From the NCBI GenBank assembly GCA_964609375.1, contig CAZSSA010000017.1, positions 1-30,029 on the forward strand: DNA of 30,029 nt, read 5' to 3'. The notes beneath the pieces are model-generated. The model was not told the origin of the DNA. It was given only the letters and a program-made list of their open reading frames with translations, and ran no database searches. This DNA is from CAZDUS01 sp964609375. Lineage in GTDB: Bacteria > Verrucomicrobiota > Kiritimatiellia > CAIKKV01 > CAITUY01. Made by a program: the position numbers and the translations under genes. Below, piece after piece: positions 8,272 to 15,904 of this stretch (position 1 is the stretch's first letter; each line of letters opens with the position of its first letter).

Positions 8272-8496
8272 GTGACGGCTATTGGCGACGGCAATGAGGA
8301 CACCGTGCTTGGCTTGATGAGCCGTTGCGTTCCCTTGCTTTTTGATTGTCCACGGCAATCACAGAAGAAGGATTGTCCGCTTGCCAATGTCCGGGTGCTT
8401 GATGTCATGTCGCAGGTGAAGTGGCTAAAGGCCAGGAACGCGAAAGAGCTTAAAGCGCTTCTAACTCATCATGCGCAATGCTCCAAGAGGCGGTAG
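8272..8496 (+). CDS. Small Cys/His-containing protein of unknown function (74 aa)
   Basis: A GTG start at 8272 with a good ribosome site (gaggag). The protein has C19, C26 and C35 in its first half (FDCPRQSQKKDCPLANVRVL) and ends in a helix plus ALLTHHAQCSKRR. That gives a possible C-x8-C ... H-H-x-x-C metal site. I remember similar short proteins with a DCP motif and a terminal H-x-x-C in related bacteria but know no function. It begins 38 bp after the HTH gene and is likely co-transcribed. 111 bp separate its stop from the chosen nqrB start. Confidence 0.65.
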   Translation: MTAIGDGNEDTVLGLMSRCVPLLFDCPRQSQKKDCPLANVRVLDVMSQVKWLKARNAKELKALLTHHAQCSKRR

Positions 8497-8607
8497 ACGG
8501 CAAATGGCCGCTTGGCCCTGGATTGGTGAAGTCGAGCGGCGCCAATAATTTCCCTGTTTCTCCCTCTGGACGAAACTGCTGTGGGATGGCAGAATCACCG
8601 GCATCTG

Positions 8608-9594
8608 ATGTTTATGAATAGTGCATCCGTACAAACGTTGCCGTTGATTAAAAAACAGGCGCCCATGACGCAGGTTCTCTATGCCCTGATTCCGCTGGTG
8701 CTGTCGGGCATATATTTATTCGGTTGGCGTGTGGCCGTCATGCTGGTTGTCGGCAACCTTGCCGCGTTCCTGACCGAGTATGCCTTTGTGCGAGGGACGG
8801 GGCAGCAGGTGACGGCCGCTGTATTTGTAACGGGGACGCTGTTGGTGATGTCGCTATCGCCTTTGCTGCCGATATGGATGGTGGTGGTGGGGGCGGTTTT
8901 TGCGGTAGCATTCGGGAAGATGATGTTTGGCGGGTTTGGGCGGAATGTTTTCAATCCGGCGTTGGTCGGGCGTGCCTTTCTGTACATCAGTTTTGGCGGG
9001 TGGATGACGGCGCACTGGGGAGAGCCGGTGCCGGGTGCGGTGGGCGGATTTGGCGTTTATACTGCCGATGTAATTACGCAGGCGACGCCTGGCATATTGC
9101 TCAAGACGGGCACAGTGATTCCCTTTAAGGATCTATTCATTGGAACCACAGCGGGGACTGTTGGCGGGACCAGCACCGTGCTGGCCATTGCCGGCGGGCT
9201 TTATCTGATTATGCGCAAGACGGCCAATTGGCGCATTGCCTTGTCTGGAATACTGGGTTTCTATGGTGTCCAAGGGGCGCTTTGGCTGGCGGGTGTTCAA
9301 AAGGCGGCGGAGCCCCTGCACGCGATGGTGGCGGGAAGTTTCCTGTTCGGCATATTCTATTTTGCGACGGAACCGGTGACGGCCTCCAAGCATGCTGTGG
9401 GACGTTGGATCTATGGATTCTTTATTGGGGCGATGTCATCGTTGATTGGGGTGTATTCGGTGTGGCCGGCGGGGACGATGTTTGCCATTTTGCTGGCGAA
9501 TATGTTCACGCCCATCATGGACTACGGGTTAAAACAATGGGATGCAAAACGTGCAGTGACGAAGAAGGCTGTGACTGCGGCAAAACAGCTGTAA
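8608..9594 (+). CDS. nqrB: Na+-transporting NADH:quinone reductase subunit B (short form)
   Basis: A multi-spanning membrane subunit of the Nqr/Rnf family. The segment GGFGRNVFNPALVGRAFLY and the end (FATEPVTAS, FAILLANMFTPIMDY) match NqrB rather than RnfD. The covalent-FMN threonine is about residue 160 in ITQATPG, which is closer to the RnfD form SQATPL than to the NqrB form SGATAL. At about 329 aa it is also closer to RnfD in length. The long amphipathic N-terminal region of classical NqrB (about 410 aa) is missing. The start is uncertain: ATG at 8608 or 8614, or GTG at 8581, and none has a strong ribosome site. It heads the operon; no nqrA precedes it. Confidence 0.9.
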   Translation: MFMNSASVQTLPLIKKQAPMTQVLYALIPLVLSGIYLFGWRVAVMLVVGNLAAFLTEYAFVRGTGQQVTAAVFVTGTLLVMSLSPLLPIWMVVVGAVFAVAFGKMMFGGFGRNVFNPALVGRAFLYISFGGWMTAHWGEPVPGAVGGFGVYTADVITQATPGILLKTGTVIPFKDLFIGTTAGTVGGTSTVLAIAGGLYLIMRKTANWRIALSGILGFYGVQGALWLAGVQKAAEPLHAMVAGSFLFGIFYFATEPVTASKHAVGRWIYGFFIGAMSSLIGVYSVWPAGTMFAILLANMFTPIMDYGLKQWDAKRAVTKKAVTAAKQL

Positions 9595-10208
9595 TTTTTC
9601 CAGGCAAGGCGCGCGAACAAGCCAGGACACTGGTGTTCATGCTGGTGATTACGGTGGTTGTTGTGTCGGCGGTGTCGGGGGCTTATTTGCTGACGGCTGC
9701 CCGGATTCGGATGAATGAGACGCTGTTCCTGAAGCGGGCATTGTTGAGTGCAGCGGGGGTAGAGGTGCCGCGGGGCCCCATCGAGGTGGAACGTCTCTAT
9801 AAGGACCGTGTCCGGGAAACGGCGGATCCTGACCGGTTTGAGGTATTGAGTGCGGCGGGTGGACCGGTGTCGGGGCTGGTGGTTCGCGGAAGCGGGGTTG
9901 GGTTATGGGGTGCTATTCGTGCTGTGGTGGGGTTTGATGCCGCCGGAGATAGGCTGACGGGGATTGAATTTTTGGAACAGAATGAAACGCCGGGGCTTGG
10001 GGCGAGGATTGAGGAAGCGTGGTTCAAGAATCAGTTCAAAGGCAAGCGGGGGCCTTTTGAGATGGTCCCCGAAGGTGCGCCTAGCAAAGAAAATGAATTT
10101 GATGCCATTACGGGTGCGACGATTACGTCCAAGGGGGTGCGCGGGTTGGTGAATGATTGTGTTGACGCCGTGCGCCGACATAATCAGGCCCTGGACCGTA
10201 GACTTTAG
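9537..10208 (+). CDS. nqrC: Na+-transporting NADH:quinone reductase subunit C (FMN-binding)
   Basis: A 223-aa NqrC/RnfG-type subunit with one N-terminal membrane helix (TLVFMLVITVVVVSAVSGAY) and a periplasmic FMN-binding domain. The covalent-flavin motif is DAITGATITSKGV near the C-terminus. If translation begins at the ATG at 9537 the frame overlaps nqrB by 58 bp and adds a cysteine-rich lead MGCKTCSDEEGCDCGK before the helix. Internal GTG/ATG codons near 9631-9640 would give a conventional short start but would leave the membrane helix right at the N-terminus. Excluding that lead, its length is closer to RnfG than to Vibrio NqrC. It transfers electrons between NqrB and the D/E pair. Confidence 0.88.
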   Translation: MGCKTCSDEEGCDCGKTAVIFPGKAREQARTLVFMLVITVVVVSAVSGAYLLTAARIRMNETLFLKRALLSAAGVEVPRGPIEVERLYKDRVRETADPDRFEVLSAAGGPVSGLVVRGSGVGLWGAIRAVVGFDAAGDRLTGIEFLEQNETPGLGARIEEAWFKNQFKGKRGPFEMVPEGAPSKENEFDAITGATITSKGVRGLVNDCVDAVRRHNQALDRRL

Positions 10209-10222
10209 ACCTTAATGCAGAC

Positions 10223-10843
10223 ATGAGTAGCAAGGCAAAAAAAGTGTTATTGGCGAATCTCGGGGTGGACAACCCTGTGTTTGTGCAAATTCTGGGGATT
10301 TGTTCGACGCTGGCTGTGACCAATGTGGTTCGGAATACCGTGGTGATGTGTCTGGGGCTTATTTTTACCACTGCCTTGTCGAACTGGACGGTGTCATTGT
10401 TGCGTCGCCTGATTCCCTCGCGGACGCGGATGATGGTGGAGGTGATGATCATCGCGGGATATGTGATTGTGGTGGATATTGTGTTGAGGGCCTTTCAGCC
10501 TGAAATTTCACGCCAATTGGGCCCGTATGTCGGATTGATCATCACCAACTGCATTGTCATGGGAAGAGCCGAGGCGTTTGCGCTGACGAACAAGCCGGTC
10601 CTGTCTTTTGTTGATGGTGCGACGGCGGGCATGGGATATTCGTATGTTTTGATTCTGATTGCCGTGGTGAGGGAGTTAATGGGGTCGGGAACGGTTTGGG
10701 GGGTTCGGGTGTTGGGGGCATGGTGGACGAACTGGTCCATCATGGTGATGGCGCCGGGCGCCTTTTTTATATTGGCTTTATTCATATGGGTGGTGCGGGC
10801 GAAATGCCTGAAGCCTGATGCCGGCAAGGGGGTGAAGCCATGA
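10223..10843 (+). CDS. nqrD: Na+-transporting NADH:quinone reductase subunit D
   Basis: A 206-aa integral membrane subunit with about six helices. The start NPVFVQILGICSTLAVT and the core LGPYVGLIITNCIVMGRAEAFAL match NqrD closely and are distinct from RnfE. The cysteines in LGIC and TNC sit at the conserved places where NqrD/E are proposed to hold a membrane-embedded iron centre. The gene starts 14 bp after nqrC. Its stop overlaps the nqrE start by four bases (ATGA), which implies coupled translation. Confidence 0.95.
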   Translation: MSSKAKKVLLANLGVDNPVFVQILGICSTLAVTNVVRNTVVMCLGLIFTTALSNWTVSLLRRLIPSRTRMMVEVMIIAGYVIVVDIVLRAFQPEISRQLGPYVGLIITNCIVMGRAEAFALTNKPVLSFVDGATAGMGYSYVLILIAVVRELMGSGTVWGVRVLGAWWTNWSIMVMAPGAFFILALFIWVVRAKCLKPDAGKGVKP

Positions 10844-11436
10844 ACGATGCGATGGCCTTGTTGACGGTGCTTTTGTCGGCGGTATTCACCAGCAATATCC
10901 TGTTGACCAATTATCTTGGGATGTGTTCCTTCCTGGCGGTGTCCAAGGAGATCAAGACATCGCTTGGGCTGGGGGCGGCGGTCGTGTTTGTAATGATGTT
11001 TACCTGCCCGCTCAACTGGATGATCAACGCCTGGGTGCTGGTTCCGCTGCATTTGGATTACCTGATGTTTATTACGTTCATTGTGGTCATTGCGGCCTTT
11101 GTGCAGGTGATTGAGATGATCGTGGAGCGGGTTTCTGAAACCTTGTATGCGAATTTGGGAATTTTTTTACCGCTGATTACCGTGAATTGCGCGATTCTCG
11201 GGGCGGCGTTATTCATGATCATCAGGAAGTACACGTTGGCGGAATCGTTTGTGTATGGGTTGGGTAGCGGGTTGGGTTGGGCGATGGCGATCCTGGCGAT
11301 GGCGGGGATTCGTCAGGAGAAGTTGAATCAGAGCAAGTTGCCGAAGGGGCTCGAAGGGCCGGGGATTGCGCTGGTGGTCGCAGGGATCATGGCGCTGGCC
11401 TTTATGGGTTTTTCAGGGATGGGCGGAGCGAATTGA
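10840..11436 (+). CDS. nqrE: Na+-transporting NADH:quinone reductase subunit E
   Basis: A 198-aa membrane subunit homologous to NqrD but with inverted topology. Diagnostic segments are NILLTNYLGMCSFLAVSK near the start, the middle LGIFLPLITVNCAILGAALF, and the end GIMALAFMGFSGM, all close to NqrE and not to RnfA. The conserved cysteines in GMC and VNC are present. The gene overlaps nqrD by four bases; nqrF begins 7 bp after its stop. Confidence 0.95.
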   Translation: MNDAMALLTVLLSAVFTSNILLTNYLGMCSFLAVSKEIKTSLGLGAAVVFVMMFTCPLNWMINAWVLVPLHLDYLMFITFIVVIAAFVQVIEMIVERVSETLYANLGIFLPLITVNCAILGAALFMIIRKYTLAESFVYGLGSGLGWAMAILAMAGIRQEKLNQSKLPKGLEGPGIALVVAGIMALAFMGFSGMGGAN

Positions 11437-11443
11437 ACGGGAA

Positions 11444-12547
11444 ATGATCACGGCATTTCTTATTGGTGTGGGTGTGATGAGCTTGATGGTCATCTTGATG
11501 ACCATCGTTATACTCATTTGTGATGCCACGATTGCCAATTACGGGCAGATCAACATTGTCATCAATGGTGAAAAGGAAATCACTGTTGAGGGTGGACGTC
11601 CATTGCTGACCACGCTGAAGGAGCAGCAGATTTTTATACCGTCGGCGTGTGGTGGACGCGGCTCGTGCGGGATGTGCAAAGTCAAGGTTTTGGAGGGGGC
11701 GGGGGATGCGTTGGCCACCGAACTGCCCTGGCTGAATGCGCAGGAGCGCAAGGACCGGGTCAGGCTTTCCTGCCAGGTTAAAGTGAAGAAGCCGATGCGG
11801 ATTGAGATTCCGCCTGAACTCTTCAAGGTGCGCCAGTACCGGACGACGGTGGTTGGGTTGCGTGATCTGACGTATGACATCAAGGAGGTGACGTTGCAGT
11901 TGCCCCCGGGGGAGAGGCTGGATTTCAAGGCCGGGCAGTTTGTGCAGTTCGAGGTGCCGCCTTATGAGCTGACGGATGAGGCCGTGTATCGTGCTTATTC
12001 GGCGGCGTCGAGTCCGTCGGTGAATGACCGGGTGGAATTGGAGATTCGCCTTGTTCCCAACGGGATCTGTACGACTTATGTGCACAAGTACCTGAAGGTG
12101 GGCGATGAAGTTGCCATTAACGGTCCCTATGGTGATTTCTTCCTTAATGAATCCGACCGGGAGATGATTTGTGTAGCTGGCGGATCGGGGATGGCGCCGA
12201 TGAAGTCCATCTTGTCGCGGCTGAATGAACAGGGGTCAACGCGGCGGATCCGGTATTATTTTGGTGCCCGGACGATTCGCGATTTGTTTTTGATGGATGA
12301 GATGAGTGCGCTGGAAAAAACGCTTCCGAATTTCAAATTCATTCCGGCATTGTCCGTCCCAGAACCTGGGGAGGGATGGAGCGGAGAGGTGGGGCGAATA
12401 ACCGAGGTCATGGACCGGCAGGTGGCCTCGGCGGAGAATGCGGAGGCGTATTTATGTGGAAGTCCCGGGTTGATTGATGCCAGTGTGGCGGTGTTGAGGA
12501 AAAAGGGAATGCCGCCGGAGCGGATCTTTTACGACAATTTCGGGTGA
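11444..12547 (+). CDS. nqrF: Na+-transporting NADH:quinone reductase subunit F
   Basis: A 367-aa NADH-oxidising subunit that feeds electrons into the complex. In order: an N-terminal membrane helix (IGVGVMSLMVILMTIVILIC); a 2Fe-2S ferredoxin domain with cysteines near 69, 75, 78 and 110 (SACGGRGSCGMCKVKV and LSCQVKV); an FAD domain with RAYSAASSPS near 183; and an NAD domain with GGSGMAPMKSIL and the terminal CGSPGLIDASV and YDNFG. The presence of this subunit makes the cluster Nqr rather than Rnf. The frame upstream of 11444 lies inside nqrE and is not part of it. Its TGA overlaps the GTG of the next gene. Confidence 0.96.
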   Translation: MITAFLIGVGVMSLMVILMTIVILICDATIANYGQINIVINGEKEITVEGGRPLLTTLKEQQIFIPSACGGRGSCGMCKVKVLEGAGDALATELPWLNAQERKDRVRLSCQVKVKKPMRIEIPPELFKVRQYRTTVVGLRDLTYDIKEVTLQLPPGERLDFKAGQFVQFEVPPYELTDEAVYRAYSAASSPSVNDRVELEIRLVPNGICTTYVHKYLKVGDEVAINGPYGDFFLNESDREMICVAGGSGMAPMKSILSRLNEQGSTRRIRYYFGARTIRDLFLMDEMSALEKTLPNFKFIPALSVPEPGEGWSGEVGRITEVMDRQVASAENAEAYLCGSPGLIDASVAVLRKKGMPPERIFYDNFG

Positions 12548-13029
12548 GTGATATGAAAGAAACACCTCAGATGAAGAAAGCCCGCGAAGCGATGCGGCCC
12601 GGCAAGATCAGTCTTCCCGGTTTCCTGGGCAACGATCCGCGCGATTTGGCGCGACTGATGGAGGAAGATAACGAAGCGGTCAAACGCATGGATTTGACGC
12701 ATGCAGGGGTGGCGGCGCGCATGAGGGCGCTTCGGGATGCCGGGGCGGAGGGGCTGGGCGAATTCACGACAGTACCGCCGCATTTCGAGGTGCGGGTGGA
12801 TTCGGTCCGGGGGAGAATTCCTTGTCCGTTTGGTGAGCGCGGGTTGTATCCCAAGACCAATGTAACGGTTCGCAATTTGAAATCAGGTGGAGAAATCACG
12901 TTTACCGATTTACACATTCATCTGATTGCGGTGCATGGATTTTACGAAGGTCGTGGTACGCCGTTTCGCCTGGAGCCCGCCGAGGTGGTGGCGGTGCTGG
13001 AGGTTGAGCGTGCGGCGGTAAGGGAATAG
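12544..13029 (+). CDS. Unknown protein co-translated with nqrF (161 aa)
   Basis: The GTG at 12544 overlaps the nqrF stop, so translation is probably coupled and the gene belongs to the nqr operon. The protein is soluble and has no signal or membrane segment. Its first half is charged and helical (MKKAREAMRPGKISLPGFL, LARLMEEDNEAVKRM). The second half looks like a compact beta domain (FEVRVDSVRGRIPCPFGERG, TNVTVRNLKSGGEITFTDLH, then IHLIAVHGFYEGRGTPFRL). One cysteine lies in the CPFGERGLYPK turn and the histidines in DLHIHLIAVH are closely spaced. I do not recognise the family. An internal ATG at 12553 is an alternative start. Confidence 0.8.
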   Translation: MSDMKETPQMKKAREAMRPGKISLPGFLGNDPRDLARLMEEDNEAVKRMDLTHAGVAARMRALRDAGAEGLGEFTTVPPHFEVRVDSVRGRIPCPFGERGLYPKTNVTVRNLKSGGEITFTDLHIHLIAVHGFYEGRGTPFRLEPAEVVAVLEVERAAVRE

Positions 13030-13059
13030 GGGTTGGATAACCTGTCGTTTTCCACAGAG

Positions 13060-13082
13060 GGGGCGCCGCTTGCCGGCGCCCC
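13060..13082. terminator. Strong hairpin between convergent genes, probable bidirectional terminator
   Basis: GGGGCGCCG (13060-13068) pairs perfectly with CGGCGCCCC (13074-13082) around a 5-nt loop. It lies in the 61-bp gap between the end of the nqr operon and the end of the ankyrin-MORN gene. No clear T-run follows on either strand, so its efficiency is uncertain. Confidence 0.6.
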
Positions 13083-13090
13083 TGCAACTT

Positions 13091-14428
13091 TTACTTTACG
13101 GGTGGCGGGATGAAGCGATTGTTTTTCCAGGTGCCGGTTATGCGGGTGCCGTCGGCAGCAGTGAAGGATCCCTGCCCGTGAAGTCGGTCCTGTGCCCATT
13201 GTCCCTCGTACTTATCGCCCCTGGGTGATGTATAGGTTCCGCTTCCCTTCCTGAGGGAACCCTGCCGCCAGATGCCTTCCAGCTTGCCGCCGGCAGAGAA
13301 AGTATAAACCCCTTGTCCGTTCATGGACCCTGCGCGCCACTCGCCGGTATAGGAATCGCCATTGGAATAGCGATAGACGCCATTCCCTTCGCGGCTATCG
13401 TGTGTCCATTCGCCGGTGTAGGAGTCACCGTTGACATAGGTCATGGTTCCCTCCCCGTCCTTGGTTTCCGCGAACCACTGGCCGGAATAGCGGCGGCCAT
13501 CGGGGTAGGTGAGTGTGCCTGTGTAATGGTTGGTGGCATTGACAGGTTGTCCTTCGTAGCGGCACCCATTTTCCATATCGATGATCACTTTTTCGGGAGA
13601 GGGAGCGATGGCCGGTTTGACTGGAGCCGGGGGTGGCGGGACGCGTGAATCCTGTTTTTCGACGGAAGGCGGAGGCTTTGGGGCCGAGGGTTTGGGGACT
13701 GGTGCCGGCGCTGGTGTGGCTGGGGTGATTACGGCTTCCGGTGTGGCGGGGGCGGCCGGGGCTCGATCAAAAAGACGGCTTAGCATTCCCGGTTGTTTCG
13801 GGGTCAGTGCTTTGATGGCTTTTTCACACTTGCGCTCGGTGGCGATGTCGAGCGGGGTCATGACGCTGCTGTCCTGGGCGGCGGGATCAGCGCGGAAGCC
13901 GACAAGGAGGGAGATCATTTCGGGGGAGTCGGTGTAAGCGGCCCAATGGAGGGGAGTGAATCCATTGACGGCCCTGATGTTGACGTTGGCGCCGGCCTTG
14001 AGAAGGAGTTTGGCGATGGTGGTGTTGGAATTATAGGCAGCCCAATGGAGAGGGGCAGATCCCTTGGTTGTGACGGCGTTGACATCGGATCCCTTGGAGA
14101 TGAGGTATTTCACCATGCCGGCTTGGTTCTTGTTCACTGCGTAGTGCAAGGCGGTGAGGCCGCTTGGCGAGGCTTGGTTGATGAGGGCTCCAGCGGCAAT
14201 CAAGAGTTCGGCGATTTCCGTAGAGCCTTGGGCGGCAGCCAGTTGGAGCGGAGTGTTTTCCTCGGCGTCCAGGGCGTTGATGGTTTCCGCCGAGGCTCCG
14301 GTGACCAATAGTTTCACCTGGCGTGCATCATTTCGGCTCACGGCATCGTGAATCAGGTTGGCCTGAACGCCCAGGGTTCCAGCCAGAGACAGGGCCAAGA
14401 CGGTGCAAAGGATACGGGTTTTACTCAT
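13091..14428 (-). CDS. Secreted ankyrin-repeat and MORN-repeat protein
   Basis: A 445-aa protein from the ATG at 14428, which has an AGGAG site upstream and gives a signal peptide (SKTRILCTVLALSLAGTLG). Residues about 25-205 carry five ankyrin repeats (for example TPLQLAAAQGSTEIAELLI, TALHYAVNKNQAGMVKYLI, TPLHWAAYTDSPEMISLLV). A proline-rich linker follows. Residues about 285-440 carry at least six MORN repeats of the Y-x-G-x-W type (YSGQWFAETKDGEGTMTY, YTGEWTHDSREGNGVYRY). Both repeat types bind proteins or lipids, so an envelope scaffold or binding role is plausible. The frame upstream to 14449 adds seven residues and is less likely. It is divergent from hisH. Confidence 0.9.
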   Translation of the reverse strand: MSKTRILCTVLALSLAGTLGVQANLIHDAVSRNDARQVKLLVTGASAETINALDAEENTPLQLAAAQGSTEIAELLIAAGALINQASPSGLTALHYAVNKNQAGMVKYLISKGSDVNAVTTKGSAPLHWAAYNSNTTIAKLLLKAGANVNIRAVNGFTPLHWAAYTDSPEMISLLVGFRADPAAQDSSVMTPLDIATERKCEKAIKALTPKQPGMLSRLFDRAPAAPATPEAVITPATPAPAPVPKPSAPKPPPSVEKQDSRVPPPPAPVKPAIAPSPEKVIIDMENGCRYEGQPVNATNHYTGTLTYPDGRRYSGQWFAETKDGEGTMTYVNGDSYTGEWTHDSREGNGVYRYSNGDSYTGEWRAGSMNGQGVYTFSAGGKLEGIWRQGSLRKGSGTYTSPRGDKYEGQWAQDRLHGQGSFTAADGTRITGTWKNNRFIPPPVK

Positions 14429-14505
14429 GATGGATTCTCCTCTCAACAATACTTTTCAGAAACTCTTGCTCGACAAGTGCACTTCTAACATAAGATTATG
14501 CGCCC

Positions 14506-15129
14506 GTGATAGCAATCGTTGACTACAAGGCCGGTAATTTGACCAGTGTGCGTCTGGCGTTCGATGTGTTGGGCATCGACGCGCGGGTAACCGACCGGTC
14601 TGCCGATATTCTGGCGGCGGACCGCGTGGTGTTCCCGGGTGTTGGGGCGGCTGGAGCCGCGATGAGGAATATGGAATCCTTGAAATTGGCCGACCCGTTA
14701 CGGGAAGTTGTACGGCGCGGGACACCTTTTTTGGGGATTTGCCTGGGGACCCAGATCATTCTTGGTTTTTCGGAGGAGGACGGCGGAGTGCCTACGGTTG
14801 GACTGGTGCCGGGGCGCGTGCGGCTTTTCCATCCGGTGAGCCGCGAGGATAAGGTTCCGCAGATTGGATGGAACGGGGTTCGTTTGAAGCGGGCGCACCC
14901 GGTTTTTGAGGGGATTGAAAGCGGGAGCGAGTTTTATTTTGTGCACAGCTATTATCCTGATCCGGAGAACGGCGCCGATGTGGTGGGGGTGACGGATTAT
15001 GCCGGTGTTGAGTTTGCGTCCGTTATCGGGCGGGACAACCTGGTGGCGACACAGTTTCATCCGGAGAAATCCGGGCGGATTGGATTGACACTGTTTAAAA
15101 ACTTCAGCCAGTGGGACGGACGATGCTGA
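14506..15129 (+). CDS. hisH: Imidazole glycerol phosphate synthase, glutaminase subunit HisH
   Basis: A 207-aa class I glutamine amidotransferase that supplies ammonia to HisF in histidine synthesis. The triad is visible: C79 in GICLGTQIILGFSEE, and H185 with E187 in QFHPEKSG. The start region IAIVDYKAGNLTSV and FVHSYYP are typical of HisH. The start is a GTG at 14506; no ATG is available close by. The spacer to the divergent ankyrin gene is only 77 bp and must hold both promoters. hisF overlaps the end by seven bases. Confidence 0.96.
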   Translation: MIAIVDYKAGNLTSVRLAFDVLGIDARVTDRSADILAADRVVFPGVGAAGAAMRNMESLKLADPLREVVRRGTPFLGICLGTQIILGFSEEDGGVPTVGLVPGRVRLFHPVSREDKVPQIGWNGVRLKRAHPVFEGIESGSEFYFVHSYYPDPENGADVVGVTDYAGVEFASVIGRDNLVATQFHPEKSGRIGLTLFKNFSQWDGRC

Positions 15130-15902
15130 CAAAGCGGATTATTCCCTGCCTGGACGTGCGCGACAAGAAAGTCACCAAGGGCGTCAAGTTCCAGAACAAC
15201 GTGGTGCTGGGCGATGCGGTGGCATTGGCGGCGAAGTATTACGAGGAGGGATGCGACGAGCTGGTGTTCTATGACATCACGGCGTCGGCGGAGCGGCGTC
15301 CGATTGATATTGAGATGGTGAGGGAAGTGGCCCGTGCCATCCATATTCCCTTTGCGGTTGGCGGCGGGATTTCCAATCTGGATGACATGTCGCGGGTATT
15401 ATTGGCGGGGGCGGAGAAGATATCGGTCAATTCGCTGGCGGTGGTAAATCCGCAGATTATTGCCGATGGGGCGAGGGCGTTCGGGTCGCAGTGTATTGTG
15501 CTGGGGATGGATCCGGTGCGGGCGGATGATTCGAAGCGGTTCCCCAGCGGGTATGAGATTACGACGCGCGGGTTTCGCGAGCGGACGGGGATGGATGCGC
15601 TGGAGTGGGCGAAGCGGGCAGAGGGGTTGGGGGTGGGGGAGATTGTGGTTAATTCGGTTGATGCCGACGGGACGCGGGGGGGGTATGAGATTGGGTTGAC
15701 GCGGATGATAGCGGAGAGCGTGAGCATTCCGGTGGTGGCATCCGGCGGTGCGGGCAAGCCCGAGCATCTGGCCCAGGCGTTTCGGGAGGGGAAGGCGGAT
15801 GCGGCGATTATTGCCGGGATGATTCATACGGGCGAGTACACGATACCGCAGATAAAGACGGAATTAATTGCCATGGGGATTCCCATCCGGAAGAAGTGGT
15901 AG
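15123..15902 (+). CDS. hisF: Imidazole glycerol phosphate synthase, cyclase subunit HisF
   Basis: A 259-aa beta/alpha-barrel that closes the imidazole ring and releases AICAR. The family start MLTKRIIPCLDVRDKKVTKG contains the catalytic Asp11; GMDPVRADD carries the second catalytic Asp. Phosphate-binding loops VGGGISNLDDM and VASGGAGKPEHL are in place. The start at 15123 fits the family exactly; the in-frame codons from 15111 lie within hisH. The overlap with hisH suggests coupled synthesis of the two partners. Confidence 0.96.
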   Translation: MLTKRIIPCLDVRDKKVTKGVKFQNNVVLGDAVALAAKYYEEGCDELVFYDITASAERRPIDIEMVREVARAIHIPFAVGGGISNLDDMSRVLLAGAEKISVNSLAVVNPQIIADGARAFGSQCIVLGMDPVRADDSKRFPSGYEITTRGFRERTGMDALEWAKRAEGLGVGEIVVNSVDADGTRGGYEIGLTRMIAESVSIPVVASGGAGKPEHLAQAFREGKADAAIIAGMIHTGEYTIPQIKTELIAMGIPIRKKW

Positions 15903-15904
15903 GC

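Noticed and set aside
8608..12547. Interpretation of the operon as a classical Rnf complex
   Set aside because: NqrF with a 2Fe-2S plus FAD layout is present, RnfB and RnfC are absent, and the D and E subunits match Nqr rather than Rnf.
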